NCBI GenBank assembly: GCA_020848695.1
Contig: JADLHT010000017.1
Location: 1 to 64,000 of the forward strand
Origin: Saprospiraceae bacterium
GTDB lineage: Bacteria > Bacteroidota > Bacteroidia > Chitinophagales > Saprospiraceae
Direction: 5' to 3'
DNA length: 64,000 bases
This document shows positions 34,314 through 43,190 of this stretch, one piece after another (within the stretch, counting starts at the first letter, position 1; each line of letters starts with the position of its first letter). A program made the translations under genes and the position numbers. The notes under the pieces are model-generated. The model was not told the origin of the DNA and did no database searches. It saw only the letters and a list, made by a program, of their open reading frames with translations.

Positions 34314-37300
34314 ATGGCAGCTCTGAAAAGAATTTTTTATACGCTTATTATTTTAGGAATTTTTAGTTTATTAAATTCAACTTATTCTCAAATTCGAGAA
34401 ATTTGCGATAATGCTCTGGATGATGATGGTGATGGATTAATTGATATCAATGATACGACGGATTGCAAATGCCTGGGCATTAAAGACTCGATATTTGTAC
34501 CTAGTTCATTGATACCCAATCCATCATTTGAGCTCTATACTCAATGTCCTGATGCCCTGATGCAGATGAACCGTGCTACGGGTTGGATTCAGGCTTCGCC
34601 TGCAACCTCAGACTATTTTAATCTATGTGGTTTTAAAGATGATCCCTTTCGCGGAACTCCTCCTCAACCACTTCCTGCCGGGAAAGGTTATGTTGGATTT
34701 TTAGACATTCGTAATTTCCCACAACGAGGGATTTATAAAGAATACATCGGAGCCTGTCTAACAAGCACAATGTCAGCAGGCAAAGAATATACACTGACTT
34801 TTTGGGTTGGATTTGGTCGAAAAGGTCAATTATGGGGACCTCGATCAGTATTGAATATGGCAATATTTGCGACTTCTAAGTGTTCAAATCTTCCTTTTGC
34901 AATTAATCCACCGGGTTACCAATGCCCAACAAGATATCCGGGATGGTTTGAATTAAGCAGAATTACAGTTAGTGGTACCAATCAATGGAAGAAGGTCGTA
35001 ATTAAACTCAGACCTACTGTTAACGTGGAAGCTATAGCACTTGGTCCTGCCTGTGCAGCAACAGACGGAGAGTATTATTTTTGGATGGATGAATTGTTGC
35101 TTGAAGAAACCGTTAAGTTTGATTCTTTGAAAGTAGATGTAAGCGGAAATTTTTGTACAGATTCCATTCAATTAAAATCATCCAAAAACGCTCAAGTTGT
35201 TATTAATTATCAATGGTATAAGAATGGAATTGCTATTCAAGGAGCTGATCAATCTTCCTTCAATATTCCTAAAGGAGACACAGGAAAGTACAACCTAAGG
35301 GTAAGCTATAAGAATCAGTGTGAGTATAGTAAAATTTTTGACTATAAAATTGATCAGTTTGTAACTGAATTTAAACCGGATATCTGTGAAGGAGATTCAG
35401 TTCGTATTGCTAATAAGTTCTATTTCAAAGCGGGTTTATACCAAGATACGCTTAAAACTAAAAATGGTTGTGACAGTATTTTGCAAATTGAATTGCATGA
35501 GTTTAAAAAATACATTTCGGAATTGAATTATTCAATCTGTGAAGGCGACAGTCTGAGTTTTGATGGTATTGCGCTTAAAAATTCCGGAATATTTCCATTT
35601 AATTATTTTACTCAAAATGCTTGTGATAGTACGATTAACATCAATCTTAAAGTGGTTCGGCGCGATACAACAAATTTAAAATTTACAATTTGTCCGAATG
35701 ATTCAATTGAGATAAATCGGAAATATTATAATTCGGCAGGAACTTACTCTGTGGTTCTTAAGAACCAATTTAATTGTGATAGTTTAGTGGCAATCGATAT
35801 TGTTGAGAATCTTGAATCGTCCAGTCATTTGGAAAAAACTATTTGTCAGGGTGATTATGTAGCTATTGGTAAGAAGAAATATACGCAAACAGGAATATTT
35901 ACAGATACCTTAACCAATGTGTTTTCATGTGACAGTATAGTAACTTTGGATTTGAAGGTTAATCCTGTTGACTCAATTGTCTTAGATTCTAGTATTTGCG
36001 ATGGATCATTTGTTGAAGTATCGAACCAGAAATTTGACAAGTCAGGCTTGTATATAGTTAAAGGGTTGAATCAATTTTCTTGTGATAGCATCATCGTTTT
36101 AACTCTGACAGTGAATAGCAATAATAATTCAGCCATTAACAGAGAGATCTGCGAAGGTGAAATTTTTCAGGTTGGGGATGTTTTGTTCTTTAAAACTGGT
36201 ACTTATGATGTTCATGTTGAAAATCAATATAATTGTGATAGTCTAATTACATTAAATCTGATAGTAAATCCAGCGAAAACAACCCGCATTGATACATCAA
36301 TTTGTTTTGGAAAAGAAATAATATTAAATGACGAAGTTTTTAACAAAACAGGAACTTATGTAATAAAAGAGAAAACAACTAAAGGCTGTGATTCTGTTGT
36401 AACTCTTCAATTAAAAGTTCCCGATGCATTGAAGATTAATGATACAATCATAGGTCTAAAATGCTTTGAACATAGCGATGCCGAGATTAAAATTGGACTA
36501 AGCGGAGGAGTTCCACCTTTTAGTGCACGTTGGCATACCGGAGATACTGTTTTTAATTTAAAAAATATTGGGGGCGGAGTATATCGTATTCAAGTTATTG
36601 ATAGCTTGGGTTGTGAAATTGAGAAAGAAATTGAAATAGTAAGACCTCCTTGCTTTTGCTTTAGTATCAATACCGTTAATGGGGATTGCCAAAGTTTTGC
36701 CGGAGGTTCCCTTTTTATTGAGCAACTAGCGGGTGGAAGGCCCGTAAATTACTTGTTGAATGGAAAATCTGTAGTGCCTAATAGAAATGTCATCAATTCA
36801 TTATCAGTTGGTGAATATAAGTTAACCATTTTAGATTCCAATGGCTGTACTTTTTATTCTGACTTTAATATAAGTTTTGATAGTTCATATATAAATGATT
36901 TAGGAGCAGATACAATTTATTCAACGGTAGGGGATACTATTATTTTAATGGTTCCTGCCAATAATGGAATCAATCCAATCCAACATCTCTGGGAAGGTAA
37001 CGGAAATATCTTGTGTAATAATTGTGAGCTGACAAAAACAATTGCGAAGGATGGTAGTAATTTGTATTCCTATTCAGGAAAGGATAAGAATGGTTGCGAG
37101 ATCATTTATTCATTGATTGTGGAGGCGAAGCAAGGTTTTTGGACACCAAATGTATTTTCTCCGAACGGAGACGGAATCAATGATTATTTTAATTTAATTT
37201 CTGATAGCAGCATCGGTGTAATAGATCGGTTACAGATTTTTAGTAGATGGGGAGAATTGATTTTTGAGAGCCAAGGCGGAATTCCAAATTCTCCTAGTGG

Positions 37301-37424
37301 TGCCTGGAATGGGACATTAAGAGATAATTCGGTAAATCCAGGAGTTTATGTGTTTGTCTTTCAATTTTCTGATAAAACTGGAAAATCATTTACTCTTTCA
37401 GGTGATGTTACGGTTATGCATTAG
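34314..37424 (+). CDS. Secreted repeat protein with T9SS type B (gliding motility-associated) C-terminal domain
   Basis: A 1036-residue outer-surface or secreted protein. Signal peptide about 1-26, then an EICDNALDDDGDGLID calcium-binding-type motif, a lectin-like region (residues 60-280, NPSFELYTQCPD start), an Ig-like stretch, and seven consecutive modules of about 51 residues (356-705), each of form ICEGD...G.Y......CDSI..L.L. Two SprB-like segments follow, and the end is the CHU_C domain with FTPNVFSPNGDGINDYF and VYVFVFQF, which directs secretion by the type IX system. Ligand and partner are unknown; adhesion or polymer binding is inferred. Confidence 0.9.
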   Translation: MAALKRIFYTLIILGIFSLLNSTYSQIREICDNALDDDGDGLIDINDTTDCKCLGIKDSIFVPSSLIPNPSFELYTQCPDALMQMNRATGWIQASPATSDYFNLCGFKDDPFRGTPPQPLPAGKGYVGFLDIRNFPQRGIYKEYIGACLTSTMSAGKEYTLTFWVGFGRKGQLWGPRSVLNMAIFATSKCSNLPFAINPPGYQCPTRYPGWFELSRITVSGTNQWKKVVIKLRPTVNVEAIALGPACAATDGEYYFWMDELLLEETVKFDSLKVDVSGNFCTDSIQLKSSKNAQVVINYQWYKNGIAIQGADQSSFNIPKGDTGKYNLRVSYKNQCEYSKIFDYKIDQFVTEFKPDICEGDSVRIANKFYFKAGLYQDTLKTKNGCDSILQIELHEFKKYISELNYSICEGDSLSFDGIALKNSGIFPFNYFTQNACDSTININLKVVRRDTTNLKFTICPNDSIEINRKYYNSAGTYSVVLKNQFNCDSLVAIDIVENLESSSHLEKTICQGDYVAIGKKKYTQTGIFTDTLTNVFSCDSIVTLDLKVNPVDSIVLDSSICDGSFVEVSNQKFDKSGLYIVKGLNQFSCDSIIVLTLTVNSNNNSAINREICEGEIFQVGDVLFFKTGTYDVHVENQYNCDSLITLNLIVNPAKTTRIDTSICFGKEIILNDEVFNKTGTYVIKEKTTKGCDSVVTLQLKVPDALKINDTIIGLKCFEHSDAEIKIGLSGGVPPFSARWHTGDTVFNLKNIGGGVYRIQVIDSLGCEIEKEIEIVRPPCFCFSINTVNGDCQSFAGGSLFIEQLAGGRPVNYLLNGKSVVPNRNVINSLSVGEYKLTILDSNGCTFYSDFNISFDSSYINDLGADTIYSTVGDTIILMVPANNGINPIQHLWEGNGNILCNNCELTKTIAKDGSNLYSYSGKDKNGCEIIYSLIVEAKQGFWTPNVFSPNGDGINDYFNLISDSSIGVIDRLQIFSRWGELIFESQGGIPNSPSGAWNGTLRDNSVNPGVYVFVFQFSDKTGKSFTLSGDVTVMH

Positions 37425-37486
37425 AAGTAATTTATTATATTACTGATTAATAATTGTAGTAATTTGCAGTTCTAAACTCCTCTAGT

Positions 37487-38725
37487 ATGACTAAACATTA
37501 TTTTATCTCGGTATTGGTATTGATCTGCTTTGCAAAAATTCATTCACAATGCGGACCTATTTCAATTGTTTTATCTAATCAAGCGCAGGTTGACAGTTTT
37601 TCAATTAATTTTCCGCAATGCCATAGGATTGATGGCAATATAACAATTTCCGGTAATGATATTGAAAACCTTGACGGCTTGCTATTAATTGATTCTATTG
37701 ATAGACGTCTTGAAATTTCCAATTGCCCAAATCTTTACAATCTTTACGGACTAAGAAATTTAACTGTTGTTCAGGATTTACACATCAGCCAGTGTCCATT
37801 GATTGAAGATCTGGTTCCGTTTCAAAAATTGCAACTTGCGAGCAATAGTTTGTATTTGTATAAATTGAACATTAAAAATCTGAAAGGATTAGAAAAAGTA
37901 TATTTTATCAGACAATTGCACATCAATGATTTGGATCAACTAGAGGAGTTGGTAGGGTTAGATAGTCTTAAGACAGCAAGTACAGTTAGAATTGCAGATT
38001 GTGGTGAATTGAAAAGTTTAAAGGGTTTGCGAAAGGATATTGAAATTTCACAACTCGAATTAGTTCAGAACAATAAATTAGAGGCATTAACAGAATTAGA
38101 TCTAAATACGTTGTATTTATTATCTATAAAAGAAAATCCAAATTTCAATGATTTGAAAGGACTTTCAGAATTAACCACACTTTGGTTTTTAGTTTTGACA
38201 AAGAATGAATTGTTAAAAAACCTGAGTGGGCTGGATAGATTGAAAAATGTGAATATTAACTTCAGGCTCGAACAAAATCCTTTGCTTGATGACATCTCCG
38301 CATTAAAAAATATTTCTTCTATGACATTAGATTCTGTAATAATTGTTAATAATAAAAATCTGGAGAAATGTCATATAGAGAGTGTTTGTAATTTTTTATA
38401 CATACCACAATCGATTGCGAGAATAGAGAATAATGGTAATGATTGTATTGACAGATTGACTGTAGAAAAAAATTGTCTTAAGACCTCAACGTTCAAACCT
38501 TTTGGTCAAATTATAAATGTCTTTCCGAATCCCGCAAATGAAAGTTTTATTATTTCGAATTTGCCCCAATTCTCCAAAATTGAGATTTATAATGTGCTAG
38601 GCCAGTTGATGATTTCGGATTTTAGCTCAACTAGTAATCAAATGGTAAATTGTTCCGGTTTGAAATCAGGATTGTATTTAATAAAAATCAACAATAAGGA
38701 AACCTTTAAAATCTTTTTGAAATAG
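37487..38725 (+). CDS. Secreted receptor-L/leucine-rich-like protein with T9SS type A sorting domain
   Basis: A 412-residue protein with signal peptide (residues 1-20), a ladder of short leucine-rich-like repeats with NLDGLLLIDSI, NLYGLRNLT and GLEKVYFIRQL (about 50-320; receptor L-domain style), then a Por-type C-terminal domain starting VFPNPANESFIIS and ending GLYLIKINNKE TFKIFLK-like. It is exported across the outer membrane by the type IX system. The gene follows the type B protein by 62 bases and may be co-transcribed. Confidence 0.88.
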   Translation: MTKHYFISVLVLICFAKIHSQCGPISIVLSNQAQVDSFSINFPQCHRIDGNITISGNDIENLDGLLLIDSIDRRLEISNCPNLYNLYGLRNLTVVQDLHISQCPLIEDLVPFQKLQLASNSLYLYKLNIKNLKGLEKVYFIRQLHINDLDQLEELVGLDSLKTASTVRIADCGELKSLKGLRKDIEISQLELVQNNKLEALTELDLNTLYLLSIKENPNFNDLKGLSELTTLWFLVLTKNELLKNLSGLDRLKNVNINFRLEQNPLLDDISALKNISSMTLDSVIIVNNKNLEKCHIESVCNFLYIPQSIARIENNGNDCIDRLTVEKNCLKTSTFKPFGQIINVFPNPANESFIISNLPQFSKIEIYNVLGQLMISDFSSTSNQMVNCSGLKSGLYLIKINNKETFKIFLK

Positions 38726-38750
38726 TAGGATTAATTGCTATTTTATGAGA

Positions 38751-40148
38751 TTAAAGGTGAATGACTTCTCCATAAGCTGCGGCTGTCGCTTCCATAACGG
38801 CTTCAGACATGGTAGGATGGGGATGAACCGCTTTTAAAATTTCATGTCCGGTGGTTTCTAATTTTCGCGCTACAACTATTTCGCTTATCATTTCTGTAAC
38901 ATTCATTCCGATCATATGTGCACCCAGCAATTCGCCATATTTTTTATCATAGATGACTTTTACAAATCCATCTTTAGCACCGGCAGCACTGGCTTTTCCT
39001 GAAGCTGAAAAAGGAAACTTCCCAACTCTTAATTCATAACCTGCTTCTTTAGCCGCAGACTCAGTCAATCCGACCGAAGCAATCTCAGGTGAACAGTAGG
39101 TGCACCCAGGTATATTGTTGTAATCAAGTGGTTCAGGATGATGGCCGCAGATGGCTTCTACACAGATAATACCTTCTGCACTCGCTACATGAGCTAGAGC
39201 AGGACCGGCTGTTACATCACCAATTGCATAAAGACCCGGAATATTTGTTTTATAGAACTGATCGACCTTAATTAGTCCTTTTTCAACTACAATGCCGGAA
39301 GCTTCCAAGCCAATATTTTCAATATTCGGACTTACTCCTGCAGCAGACAGAACTAGATCACATTCTATAGTTTGGGTTTTGTTATCTTTTCTATCCTTTA
39401 TTAATACAGACAAACCGTTTTTTGTTTTATCTACTTTTTCCACAGAAGTATTTGGAAAAACGTCTATTCCTTTCTTTTTAAAAATCTTAGTGAGTTCTTT
39501 TGAGATATCAATATCTTCTCTGGGAACCAGGCCTTGCTCCATAAATTCAACAATTGTAACTTTTGTGCCAATTGAGTTGTAGAAATAGGCAAACTCCACG
39601 CCGATTGCACCAGCACCAACAACAACTAGATGTTTGGGTTGTTTTAAAAGACTCATTGCCTTTCTGTATTCAATTATACTTTCGCCGTCAATTTTTAAAT
39701 TTGGTAATTCTTTAGCTCTTCCACCTGTAGCAATAATAATATGATCTGCGCTATAGTTCTTGATATTTCCTTCTGAATCTTTAAGGTCAATGGTTCTGTT
39801 TTTAGTTAAACTTGCAGTTCCCGTTAAGACAGTTATTTTGTTTTTTTTCATTAAGAATTGAATGCCTTTACTCATACCATCGGCTACATTCCTACTTCTT
39901 TGTATTATCGCAGGAAAATCAATTTTTGCAGGCTCAACAGAAATTCCATAATCAGCGGCGTGTTGAATATATTCAAAAACACTGGCTGATTTAAGTAAAG
40001 CTTTCGTGGGAATGCATCCCCAATTTAAGCAAATTCCGCCAAGTGCTTCTTTTTCCATAATGGCAACGTTTTTGCCTAATTGGGCTGCTCTTATAGCGGC
40101 TACATATCCTCCCGGACCGGATCCAATTACAATAATGTCAAATTTCAT
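38751..40148 (-). CDS. lpdA: Dihydrolipoyl dehydrogenase
   Basis: E3 flavoprotein of 2-oxoacid dehydrogenase and glycine cleavage complexes, regenerating lipoamide with NAD. FAD motif IVIGSGPGGYVAA, redox disulfide GGICLNWGCIPTK, NAD motif VVVGAGAIGVEFA, FAD motif GLYAIGDVTAGP and the C-terminal His-Glu pair in HPHPTMSEA are all present. I chose the ATG at 40148 because the frame to 40166 adds six unlikely residues. A CAAATTTA -7 box on the minus strand (40164-40171) is 16 bases upstream. Confidence 0.96.
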   Translation of the reverse strand: MKFDIIVIGSGPGGYVAAIRAAQLGKNVAIMEKEALGGICLNWGCIPTKALLKSASVFEYIQHAADYGISVEPAKIDFPAIIQRSRNVADGMSKGIQFLMKKNKITVLTGTASLTKNRTIDLKDSEGNIKNYSADHIIIATGGRAKELPNLKIDGESIIEYRKAMSLLKQPKHLVVVGAGAIGVEFAYFYNSIGTKVTIVEFMEQGLVPREDIDISKELTKIFKKKGIDVFPNTSVEKVDKTKNGLSVLIKDRKDNKTQTIECDLVLSAAGVSPNIENIGLEASGIVVEKGLIKVDQFYKTNIPGLYAIGDVTAGPALAHVASAEGIICVEAICGHHPEPLDYNNIPGCTYCSPEIASVGLTESAAKEAGYELRVGKFPFSASGKASAAGAKDGFVKVIYDKKYGELLGAHMIGMNVTEMISEIVVARKLETTGHEILKAVHPHPTMSEAVMEATAAAYGEVIHL

Positions 40149-40288
40149 TCCCTGATTTTGCCACAAATTTAAATTCTTAATTGAAATAAATGATAAAGAA
40201 TTGTTTGTAGGCTACTTAGTAGAGATGATGAGAATAAGCCAATCTGAATAAATTGAAACAAAATTCAAAAATCATCCGTTAAATTGCA

Positions 40289-40822
40289 ATGCGTAAATAC
40301 GAATTGATTTTGTTGGGAATGGTTTTAAGTTTTCCAATATTCGGTCAATGGATAGATTATGAAGACAACAAAGCCGGTTTTAGAATTTCATTACCAGGAA
40401 AACCAGTAATAAGAGAGGACAGTTTAGATGCTGCAATTGGAATAAGCTATATCAAATCATTGACAGTCAGTGAAGGAGAAGGTATTTATGCAAAAGTTTA
40501 TCTTGCAAACTTTACTTTATATTCTGAATCAGTCAATCTTGACAGCGAAGACAGTACAGATTATTTTATTTGTCAGACTATAATTGACCAGATAAATACT
40601 CAATTAGATCATTCAGTGATTCTTTATAATGAGAATACCATTATTAATGGATTTAATGCAAAAATAGCTGCTATCCGATACGGATTAGATTCATCCACCT
40701 TGCGAATGGCGTTTATTCACAATCGCAACAAATTAATGACCTTGCAGTATTATGCTTCGAAGGAAACGGGTATGAGTAATGAAGCTGAGAAATTTTTTTA
40801 CTCCTTTGAATTCAACAATTAA
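40289..40822 (+). CDS. Exported protein of unknown function
   Basis: A 177-residue protein with a signal peptide (LILLGMVLSFPIFGQ). The remainder, WIDYEDNKAGFRISLPGKP at the start, resembles small periplasmic proteins of the PsbP-like or YkgG-like alpha-beta type in Bacteroidota, but no domain is certain. Its stop abuts the convergent thioesterase stop with no base between. It lies between lpdA and that gene with no functional hint. Confidence 0.6.
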   Translation: MRKYELILLGMVLSFPIFGQWIDYEDNKAGFRISLPGKPVIREDSLDAAIGISYIKSLTVSEGEGIYAKVYLANFTLYSESVNLDSEDSTDYFICQTIIDQINTQLDHSVILYNENTIINGFNAKIAAIRYGLDSSTLRMAFIHNRNKLMTLQYYASKETGMSNEAEKFFYSFEFNN

Positions 40823-41305
40823 TTACTTCATTGTTTCAAGGTTGAAAGCCTGCTTGGAGATTTGAAGACAACGGTTTTTGAAATTTTTTTCTGACAAGGT
40901 CTCAAGAATTGCCTCTAGTCTGATCATCATTTCCTTATCATGATTAACAACCTTTTTATCTCGGATATCAATATGTAAAAAACGGGTCCACATCAGGCAT
41001 TTAAGCTGAGTCATATTGTCATTCCACATCTGATACTCATTGAGTATAGATTTTTCATTCAAACTAATCATAGCTGACCTAATCTTGACGTATTCATTTC
41101 TTTTGGCTTCTTTGAAATATGAAATTTCATGATTAACGACTACCCAGGCCCTGCCTTCATCTGTAGCATATTTTTCTAAATCCATTTCATAATGTTCAAG
41201 GATATGATCTTCCCGAGCCTCAAGGAGATAATCCAGATAACGGCTGTTGTATAAATGGCCTAATGGATCACAATCTTTAAAACGTATTCGATGTCTTGAA
41301 ATCAT
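40823..41305 (-). CDS. Acyl-CoA thioesterase (4HBT family)
   Basis: A 160-residue hot-dog fold protein. The N-terminal RIRFKDCDPLGHLYNSRYLDYLLEAREDH segment carries the catalytic Asp (D of DPLGHLYNSRY) of 4-hydroxybenzoyl-CoA/YbgC-type thioesterases, and the rest of the fold follows with VVVNHEISYFKEA. It hydrolyses acyl-CoA esters; the acyl chain is unknown. Its end abuts the 3' end of the gene at 40289. Confidence 0.85.
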   Translation of the reverse strand: MISRHRIRFKDCDPLGHLYNSRYLDYLLEAREDHILEHYEMDLEKYATDEGRAWVVVNHEISYFKEAKRNEYVKIRSAMISLNEKSILNEYQMWNDNMTQLKCLMWTRFLHIDIRDKKVVNHDKEMMIRLEAILETLSEKNFKNRCLQISKQAFNLETMK

Positions 41306-41355
41306 TTATTTACTTGTTGAACTCAGGAATAAATTAGAATTATGATTGAGTAATA

Positions 41356-42846
41356 TTATTTATTTTTTTTTATTTTTTTATTTTTTTTCGATTTGGATTC
41401 ATTAGTTCTAACTAGAGCTAATAATTCATCTATTTTTTCTATTAACCACAATTTTCCTATTGACAAGGTATTTTGAATATCGCGCTTTAGTTTTAGCAAT
41501 TCTGATTTTGGTTTATTAACAGAACTTACCAATTTATGTGTGAAATTAATTAAATTTAAATAGCGAATCTTTTGCTCTTTTGATAAATCTTTATTTCTAT
41601 TTAAAAATATTTTAAAGCTTTCTAATATTGAATTTAATACATTAAATTCACCAAGTTCATAATATGAACTTATTACCATTGCTTTTGAATTCAAATTATA
41701 GAATAACTCTTCATATTGAACCTTATTTAACATGTATAATACATTCTTATATTCTTTATTGTTAAAATATAAGTTTGCTCTATTGAAAATAACAGCATTT
41801 ACTCTTACCTTAGGATTTAAATATGGTTCATATAATGTAATAAACTCTTCAGCCCATTCAAATTCTTTAATTAATAATGCATTAGAAACTATATTTTTAA
41901 AAGTCCATTGACTTAGTTCATTGTTGATTAGTAACGTTTCATTTGTTAGTGCGGATTTGTATAATTCAAACAATTCGTGTAAAAATCTATTGTCGTAACC
42001 ATGACTTTTTCTAATGGTATAATTGATTGCTGCCTCCATTATTCCTTTTGCTTCTTCCTTAGGGAAGAGATAAATATATTTATCAATTAATGATTTTAAT
42101 TCAAAATAATGATTTTCATTTTCAGATTCTTTGTAAGTATAATAAATTTTTAAATAAATTGCAATTGATGGGATAAAAGCAAACTCACTTTGTTCAGCAA
42201 TTTTTATAATATCTTCAATGAATAGACTTTTATCATTAATATTACTTATTTTAGTCCAACTTAATAAAGTACAGTAGTATTTTAATTTTTCAGCAATATA
42301 AAAGTAATCTAGGTTGGTTACAAGATTTTCTAAATTAATTTTCCCAATATTTTTCTTGTCTATTCTCTTTGCTTCTATTTTTTCTAATTTGTATAATAAG
42401 CTTTCAATTTCATAAACATTTAGGTAAAAGTTAGCTGGCCTTTCTATTTCGTTATTTACTAATTGCATAGCTCTCGAAGTTGAGCTTGAATACAAATTAT
42501 CTAATTGACGTTGATAGACAGATTCTAGTAAATAATTAGCTTTTCTAAGCTTATTTTTTTCAAATATTTCCTGCGCCAACCAATCTTCAACCAAATCCAT
42601 AAGTTGTGCGCAGTGCTTTCGAAATTTGTCATCATCGTAATTTGAATTTAAATAAATTTGGTTCCAGACATTTTGTTTATTTAACTCAATTGATTTTTCT
42701 ACTCTGATATTGCTTTCTACTGCATAATATATTTTTAATAACTTTTCATTTTTGTTAAAATACGGAGATTCTAAAAATTTAGATAATCTGTTCATTTCAA
42801 CCGGCGATAAGGTCTTCATGAATTGATAAAATTTTGTATCTTTCAT
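41356..42846 (-). CDS. Hypothetical alpha-helical protein
   Basis: A 496-residue soluble protein, strongly enriched in Leu, Lys, Asn, Glu and Tyr and predicted to be nearly all helical, perhaps a TPR-like solenoid. The N-terminus contains SPVEMNRLSKFLESPYFNKNEKLLKIY, a form I recall from unnamed Bacteroidota proteins, but there is no named domain. The C-terminus is a lysine-serine-rich tail. No signal peptide. It stands alone with no evident operon partner and AT-rich codon use like its neighbours. Confidence 0.55.
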   Translation of the reverse strand: MKDTKFYQFMKTLSPVEMNRLSKFLESPYFNKNEKLLKIYYAVESNIRVEKSIELNKQNVWNQIYLNSNYDDDKFRKHCAQLMDLVEDWLAQEIFEKNKLRKANYLLESVYQRQLDNLYSSSTSRAMQLVNNEIERPANFYLNVYEIESLLYKLEKIEAKRIDKKNIGKINLENLVTNLDYFYIAEKLKYYCTLLSWTKISNINDKSLFIEDIIKIAEQSEFAFIPSIAIYLKIYYTYKESENENHYFELKSLIDKYIYLFPKEEAKGIMEAAINYTIRKSHGYDNRFLHELFELYKSALTNETLLINNELSQWTFKNIVSNALLIKEFEWAEEFITLYEPYLNPKVRVNAVIFNRANLYFNNKEYKNVLYMLNKVQYEELFYNLNSKAMVISSYYELGEFNVLNSILESFKIFLNRNKDLSKEQKIRYLNLINFTHKLVSSVNKPKSELLKLKRDIQNTLSIGKLWLIEKIDELLALVRTNESKSKKNKKIKKNK

Positions 42847-43190
42847 GAGGCTATTTTAGGGTGGTAAATATAGTACAGATATAAAGAATATAAATCATAT
42901 TAATAATATATATATATGACTATTTATTAGTTTGGCTTTTTGAGAAGCAAATTAGTTTTTTGTAAGTTAGGTATAATTTGATTAGAATTTAAACTAATAG
43001 GACTTTCTGTAATTTGATCTTATCTCGTAAATCGGAAGGTTTTAAAAATTATATTATAAATTTTAATTATTTATATACTATTGATTATCATTATTTAATC
43101 TAATATATTGAAAATAAGTTTAATATTAATTAAAAAATATTCCATATATCTTTTGAGAATATGAGATTATCGATTATATTTGCATGAGAA
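42847..43190. other. Intergenic region, mostly AT-rich
   Basis: About 340 bases with no open frame of note. The right end holds the strong promoter of the T9SS protein at 43191; the left end must hold the promoter of the divergent helical protein. Otherwise nothing is recognised. Confidence 0.6.
43152..43182 (+). promoter_or_regulatory. Complete Bacteroidota promoter of the T9SS type A gene
   Basis: TTTG (43152-43155), a 19-base spacer and TATATTTG (43175-43182) match the TTTG-N19-TAnnTTTG promoter exactly. The predicted transcript start falls at or next to the ATG at 43191, so the message would be nearly leaderless. Confidence 0.7.
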
